In this document: in pieces, positions 14,462 to 17,386 of the stretch
How positions within the stretch are numbered: position 1 is the stretch's first letter
Layout of the letters: each line of letters begins with the position of its first letter
Assembly: GCA_006844635.1 (NCBI GenBank)
Contig: SPJO01000060.1
Span: 1-17,386, forward strand
Direction of reading: 5' to 3'
DNA: 17,386 nt
Origin: Methylophilaceae bacterium
GTDB taxonomy: Bacteria; Pseudomonadota; Gammaproteobacteria; Burkholderiales; Methylophilaceae
The notes under the pieces: model-generated
Database searches by the model: none
The model's input: the letters and a program-made list of their open reading frames with translations, nothing else
Told to the model about the DNA's origin: nothing
Position numbers and translations under genes: made by a program

Positions 14462-16498
14462 CTAAACCTTAACCAGTTCAACGCCATGCTGCATCCACCG
14501 TTTCAAATGTTGATCCACGGCACCTGGGTATTCTATTAACAATTGATCCGCAATCAACTTGGCTTGTTGCAGCAAGCCTTCATCTCGACTCAAATCTGCA
14601 ATTTTTAGCATTGGCACACCACTTTGCCTAGTACCTAAAAATTCGCCTGGCCCGCGTAAATTTAAGTCTGCTTGAGCGATAGCAAAACCATCTGTATTTT
14701 CATAGATAACTTTTAAACGCGCACGCGCCATATCAGACAACTGCTTTTGATACATTAAAATACAAGTACTTTTTGCTGCACCGCGCCCAACACGGCCACG
14801 CAACTGGTGTAACTGACTCAAACCCATCCGCTCAGCATGCTCAATCACCATTAGGCTAGCATTTGGCACATCTACACCCACTTCAATCACTGTAGTCGCC
14901 ACTAACAGCTGTGTTTTACCTGCAACAAATGCCTCCATCACAGCTTGTTTCTCTGCTGACTTCATCCGCCCATGTACCAAACCAACCGTTAAGTCAGAAA
15001 AGTTCTCTTGTAAATTTTCAAATATTTCGGTCGCCGTTTGCAGTTGTAAAACTTCTGACTCTTCAATGAGCGGGCAAACCCAGTACGCTTGATTACCCGT
15101 TTGACAGGCATCCCTCACCCGCTGCAAAATTTCATTGCGACGTTCGTCAGAAACTAATTTGGTGACGACAGGCGTTCTCCCTGGTGGCAACTCATCAATC
15201 ACAGATACATCAAGATCAGCGTAATAGCTCATCGACAATGTCCGAGGAATAGGCGTGGCCGACATCATTAATTGATGTGGCTCTGGCTGGCCTTTTTTAC
15301 GTAAAGCAAGGCGCTGTTGCACACCAAAACGATGTTGCTCATCAATGATAGCCAAGCCTAATTTTTCAAACTGCACGGCATCTTGAAAAAGCGCATGCGT
15401 CCCAACAGCCAGCTGTGCTTGCCCGCTAGCGATGTCAGCTTGTGCTGCTTCTCTTACTTTTTTTGTTTGGCTACCCGTTAACCAAGCGATTTCAATCCCC
15501 AGTGGCGATAGCCATGTCACAAACTTTTTATAGTGCTGCTCTGCCAAAATTTCGGTTGGCGCCATCAATGCCACTTGCCAACCACACTCAATCGCCTGCA
15601 ATGCGGCCATACAAGCGACGATGGTTTTTCCGCTCCCCACATCCCCCTGTAATAAACGCTGCATTGGATGTGACTGCGTTAAATCTAAACTAATTTCTTG
15701 CGTCACTTTCTGCTGTGCTTGCGTCAACTGGAATGGCAGTTGATCTAATAATTGTTTAATTAAGCTAGTAGATGGCGCCATTGCCGGCGCATCAACACTT
15801 CGCCGCTTGGCATAATGCTTCCGCATAGATAGTTGCTGAGCCAGCAGCTCATCATAGGCCAGCCGCTGCCACGTTGGTGTCGTTCGGTTTTCCAATGCGC
15901 TTAAATCAGCTGTTGGCTCCGGATAGTGCAGTGCTTGAATGCTGTCTTCAAAGCTAGGTAAATTGAGTGCCTCATAAGCAAACGCTGGCAGCGTTTCTAG
16001 AAACATCTCGGGCTGCAGAATGGTCTGTATTGCTTTGCGTATTGCTGGCTGGGTTAAACCAGCCGTGGTTGGGTAAATCGGTGTTAACGCTTCATTCACT
16101 GCAGTAGCATCACTGGCTGCCTTGCATTGCGGATGCACCATTTCATAACCAAAAAAACCGTTTCTCACCTCACCATAAACACGCAGTTTCTTGCCAACCT
16201 TCAACGCATTAATTTGGCTTGGGTAAAAGTGTAAGAAACGTAAAGTCAGTTGCCCACTCGCATCAGCAATCCTTGCAACCAATGCTTTCCGTGGCTTGTA
16301 GGTCACTTCAGCGTGCACGATTTCACCTTGTATTTGCGCCGAGTCGCCTAAGCGCAAGTCTCGAATGGACACAATGCGGGTTTCATCAATATACCGAAGT
16401 GGTAAATGCAGCAATAAATCTTGCTGGCTCACAATCCCTAGCTTGGCGAGATTTTTGATGAGCGGTTTAGAAAAGGACTTAATTGCTGCTAATTCCAT
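14462..16498 (-). CDS. recG: ATP-dependent DNA helicase RecG
   Basis: A 678-residue superfamily 2 helicase that remodels stalled forks and branches Holliday junctions. The N-terminal part carries the OB-fold wedge domain (about 50-125). The helicase core has Walker A GDVGSGKT (285-292), DEQH (386-389), SATPIPRT (413-420), and later the HGRM and QLRGRVGRG motifs. The C-terminal block includes the FLGTRQSG motif typical of RecG. Length is slightly short of E. coli RecG (693). It follows ridA by 32 bp on the same strand; the ribosome binding site is weak. Confidence 0.99.
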   Translation of the reverse strand: MELAAIKSFSKPLIKNLAKLGIVSQQDLLLHLPLRYIDETRIVSIRDLRLGDSAQIQGEIVHAEVTYKPRKALVARIADASGQLTLRFLHFYPSQINALKVGKKLRVYGEVRNGFFGYEMVHPQCKAASDATAVNEALTPIYPTTAGLTQPAIRKAIQTILQPEMFLETLPAFAYEALNLPSFEDSIQALHYPEPTADLSALENRTTPTWQRLAYDELLAQQLSMRKHYAKRRSVDAPAMAPSTSLIKQLLDQLPFQLTQAQQKVTQEISLDLTQSHPMQRLLQGDVGSGKTIVACMAALQAIECGWQVALMAPTEILAEQHYKKFVTWLSPLGIEIAWLTGSQTKKVREAAQADIASGQAQLAVGTHALFQDAVQFEKLGLAIIDEQHRFGVQQRLALRKKGQPEPHQLMMSATPIPRTLSMSYYADLDVSVIDELPPGRTPVVTKLVSDERRNEILQRVRDACQTGNQAYWVCPLIEESEVLQLQTATEIFENLQENFSDLTVGLVHGRMKSAEKQAVMEAFVAGKTQLLVATTVIEVGVDVPNASLMVIEHAERMGLSQLHQLRGRVGRGAAKSTCILMYQKQLSDMARARLKVIYENTDGFAIAQADLNLRGPGEFLGTRQSGVPMLKIADLSRDEGLLQQAKLIADQLLIEYPGAVDQHLKRWMQHGVELVKV

Positions 16499-16530
16499 CG
16501 CGGCCGCTCACTAACAATGGTGCATCTTAA

Positions 16531-16914
16531 TTAAACGATTTCCATCACCGCATCTGCCTCTACCAAAGCATCTTTAGGTAAAGATGCAACGCCAACCGCT
16601 GCGCGCGCTGGATAAGGCTCGCTGAAGTATTCAGCCATGATGCTGTTCACCAGCGTAAAGTGACTTAAATCTGTTAAAAACACGTTCAGCTTCACGATAT
16701 CATTCATAGAGCCACCTGCCGCTTTTGTCACAGCCGTAAGATTATCAAATACACGACGCACTTGTGCCTCTATGCCATCTACCAACTCCATTTTCTCTGG
16801 ATCCAAGCCAATTTGGCCTGACAAATATACGGTAGACCCGACTTTAACGGCTTGTGAGTAAGTACCTATTGCCGCTGGTGCGTGTGCTGTTTGAATAATT
16901 TCTTTACTTGCCAT
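16531..16914 (-). CDS. ridA: RidA family enamine/imine deaminase
   Basis: A 127-residue trimer-forming protein of the Rid (YjgF/YER057c/UK114) family. It hydrolyses reactive enamine/imine intermediates released by PLP enzymes such as threonine dehydratase. The catalytic Arg is R104 in YPARAAVGVASLP, and E119 in VEADAV is also kept, which supports an active RidA-type enzyme. The N-terminal pattern APAAIGTYSQAV and LSGQIG are family signatures. GAGG stands about 6 nt upstream of the ATG. It lies 26 bp after spoT and 32 bp before recG, probably in one transcript. Confidence 0.97.
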   Translation of the reverse strand: MASKEIIQTAHAPAAIGTYSQAVKVGSTVYLSGQIGLDPEKMELVDGIEAQVRRVFDNLTAVTKAAGGSMNDIVKLNVFLTDLSHFTLVNSIMAEYFSEPYPARAAVGVASLPKDALVEADAVMEIV

Positions 16915-16940
16915 GATGCCCTCTATAAATGAAAAACGAC

Positions 16941-17386
16941 TTATTGTATTTTGTGTTCTCTCTGACCACCTTTAACGCGATTAATACGCACCACTTCAGG
17001 AATTTTGCGCAAATTACGAATCAGCTCGGCCAAATGCACCCGGTGGTGTACTTGAACGGTAAAGTTAACCGTGGTGTATTGACTGCCATCAGGCTCTTCA
17101 GCACTCACATTATCGATGTTTGAACCTGCATCTGAAATACCGGCTGCAATTTTAGCCAGCATCCCTCTTTGATTCACCACAACAATATGCAGCTTCACTC
17201 TGAACATCTCTTTATCATCAGCATCCCACTCTACATCCAACCACTTATCTGGATCGAGTTTGAATTTGCTAATCGCCGTGCAGTCGTGGGTATGAATCAC
17301 AAGGCCTCTATCTTTATTAATAAAGCCTAAAATTGGGTCACCTGGAATAGGGCTGCAACATTGTGCAAACTGCACAGCCATGCCCT
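16941..17386 (-). CDS. spoT: Bifunctional (p)ppGpp synthetase/hydrolase SpoT, C-terminal part (partial)
   Basis: Only the last 147 complete codons are present; the gene continues past the right edge of the window. The visible part holds the conserved-cysteine region (FAQCCSPIPGDPILGFI, then HTHDC) and the C-terminal ACT domain (from about RVKLHIVVVNQRGMLAKI to the end), both typical of long RelA/SpoT homologues. The synthetase and hydrolase domains are outside the window, so catalytic status cannot be judged. SpoT rather than RelA is inferred from the neighbours ridA and recG, a common betaproteobacterial order. Confidence 0.93.
   Translation of the reverse strand, partial: GMAVQFAQCCSPIPGDPILGFINKDRGLVIHTHDCTAISKFKLDPDKWLDVEWDADDKEMFRVKLHIVVVNQRGMLAKIAAGISDAGSNIDNVSAEEPDGSQYTTVNFTVQVHHRVHLAELIRNLRKIPEVVRINRVKGGQREHKIQ

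Noticed and set aside
16500..16507. GCGGCCGC palindrome before recG as an operator
   Set aside because: A single 8-bp GC palindrome without repeats or known binding role; most likely incidental.

Overview
The window looks like a piece of chromosome from a betaproteobacterium of moderate to low GC. The visible 5' end of 16S rRNA, the gene order tyrS / M23 peptidase / anmK / erpA / argC / rpsI / rplM, and the order spoT-ridA-recG-ubiC-ubiA all fit that class. My impression is a methylotroph of the Methylophilaceae (Methylotenera/Methylophilus type). That is a recognition judgement, not the result of a search.

Layout. (1) 1-195 is the first ~195 nt of a 16S gene on the minus strand, with a complete rRNA control region at 196-650: two tandem promoters, a boxB-like stem, boxA and a boxC-like motif. 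(2) 676-3461 is a minus-strand group, tyrS - MscS-type channel - six-TM channel with an altered selectivity filter, which runs straight into the rRNA promoters. (3) 3578-6036 is a plus-strand pair for cell-wall metabolism: an anchored M23 endopeptidase and anmK. (4) 6125-7423 is gltA with its own -10 element, closed by a strong bidirectional terminator. (5) 7491-10708 is a minus-strand run rplM-rpsI / argC - DUF6776-like membrane coiled-coil protein - bactofilin - erpA, with a terminator between rpsI and argC. (6) 11000-12922 is a FimV-like membrane protein on the plus strand, preceded by a near-perfect sigma-54 promoter and inverted repeats. (7) 12924-17386 is a minus-strand run spoT (3' part only) - ridA - recG - ubiC - ubiA.

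Functionally this is mostly core housekeeping: translation (16S, TyrRS, L13, S9), Fe-S cluster delivery, arginine and ubiquinone synthesis, citrate synthase, stringent response, DNA repair, wall remodelling and recycling. I see no mobile element, CRISPR array, tRNA, toxin-antitoxin pair or defence system. The most interesting points are regulatory or variant: the sigma-54 promoter with candidate enhancer sites ahead of the FimV-like gene, the channel whose filter reads GTGMGD instead of TVGYGD, and the bactofilin next to a membrane coiled-coil protein. I found no convincing previously undescribed multi-gene system.
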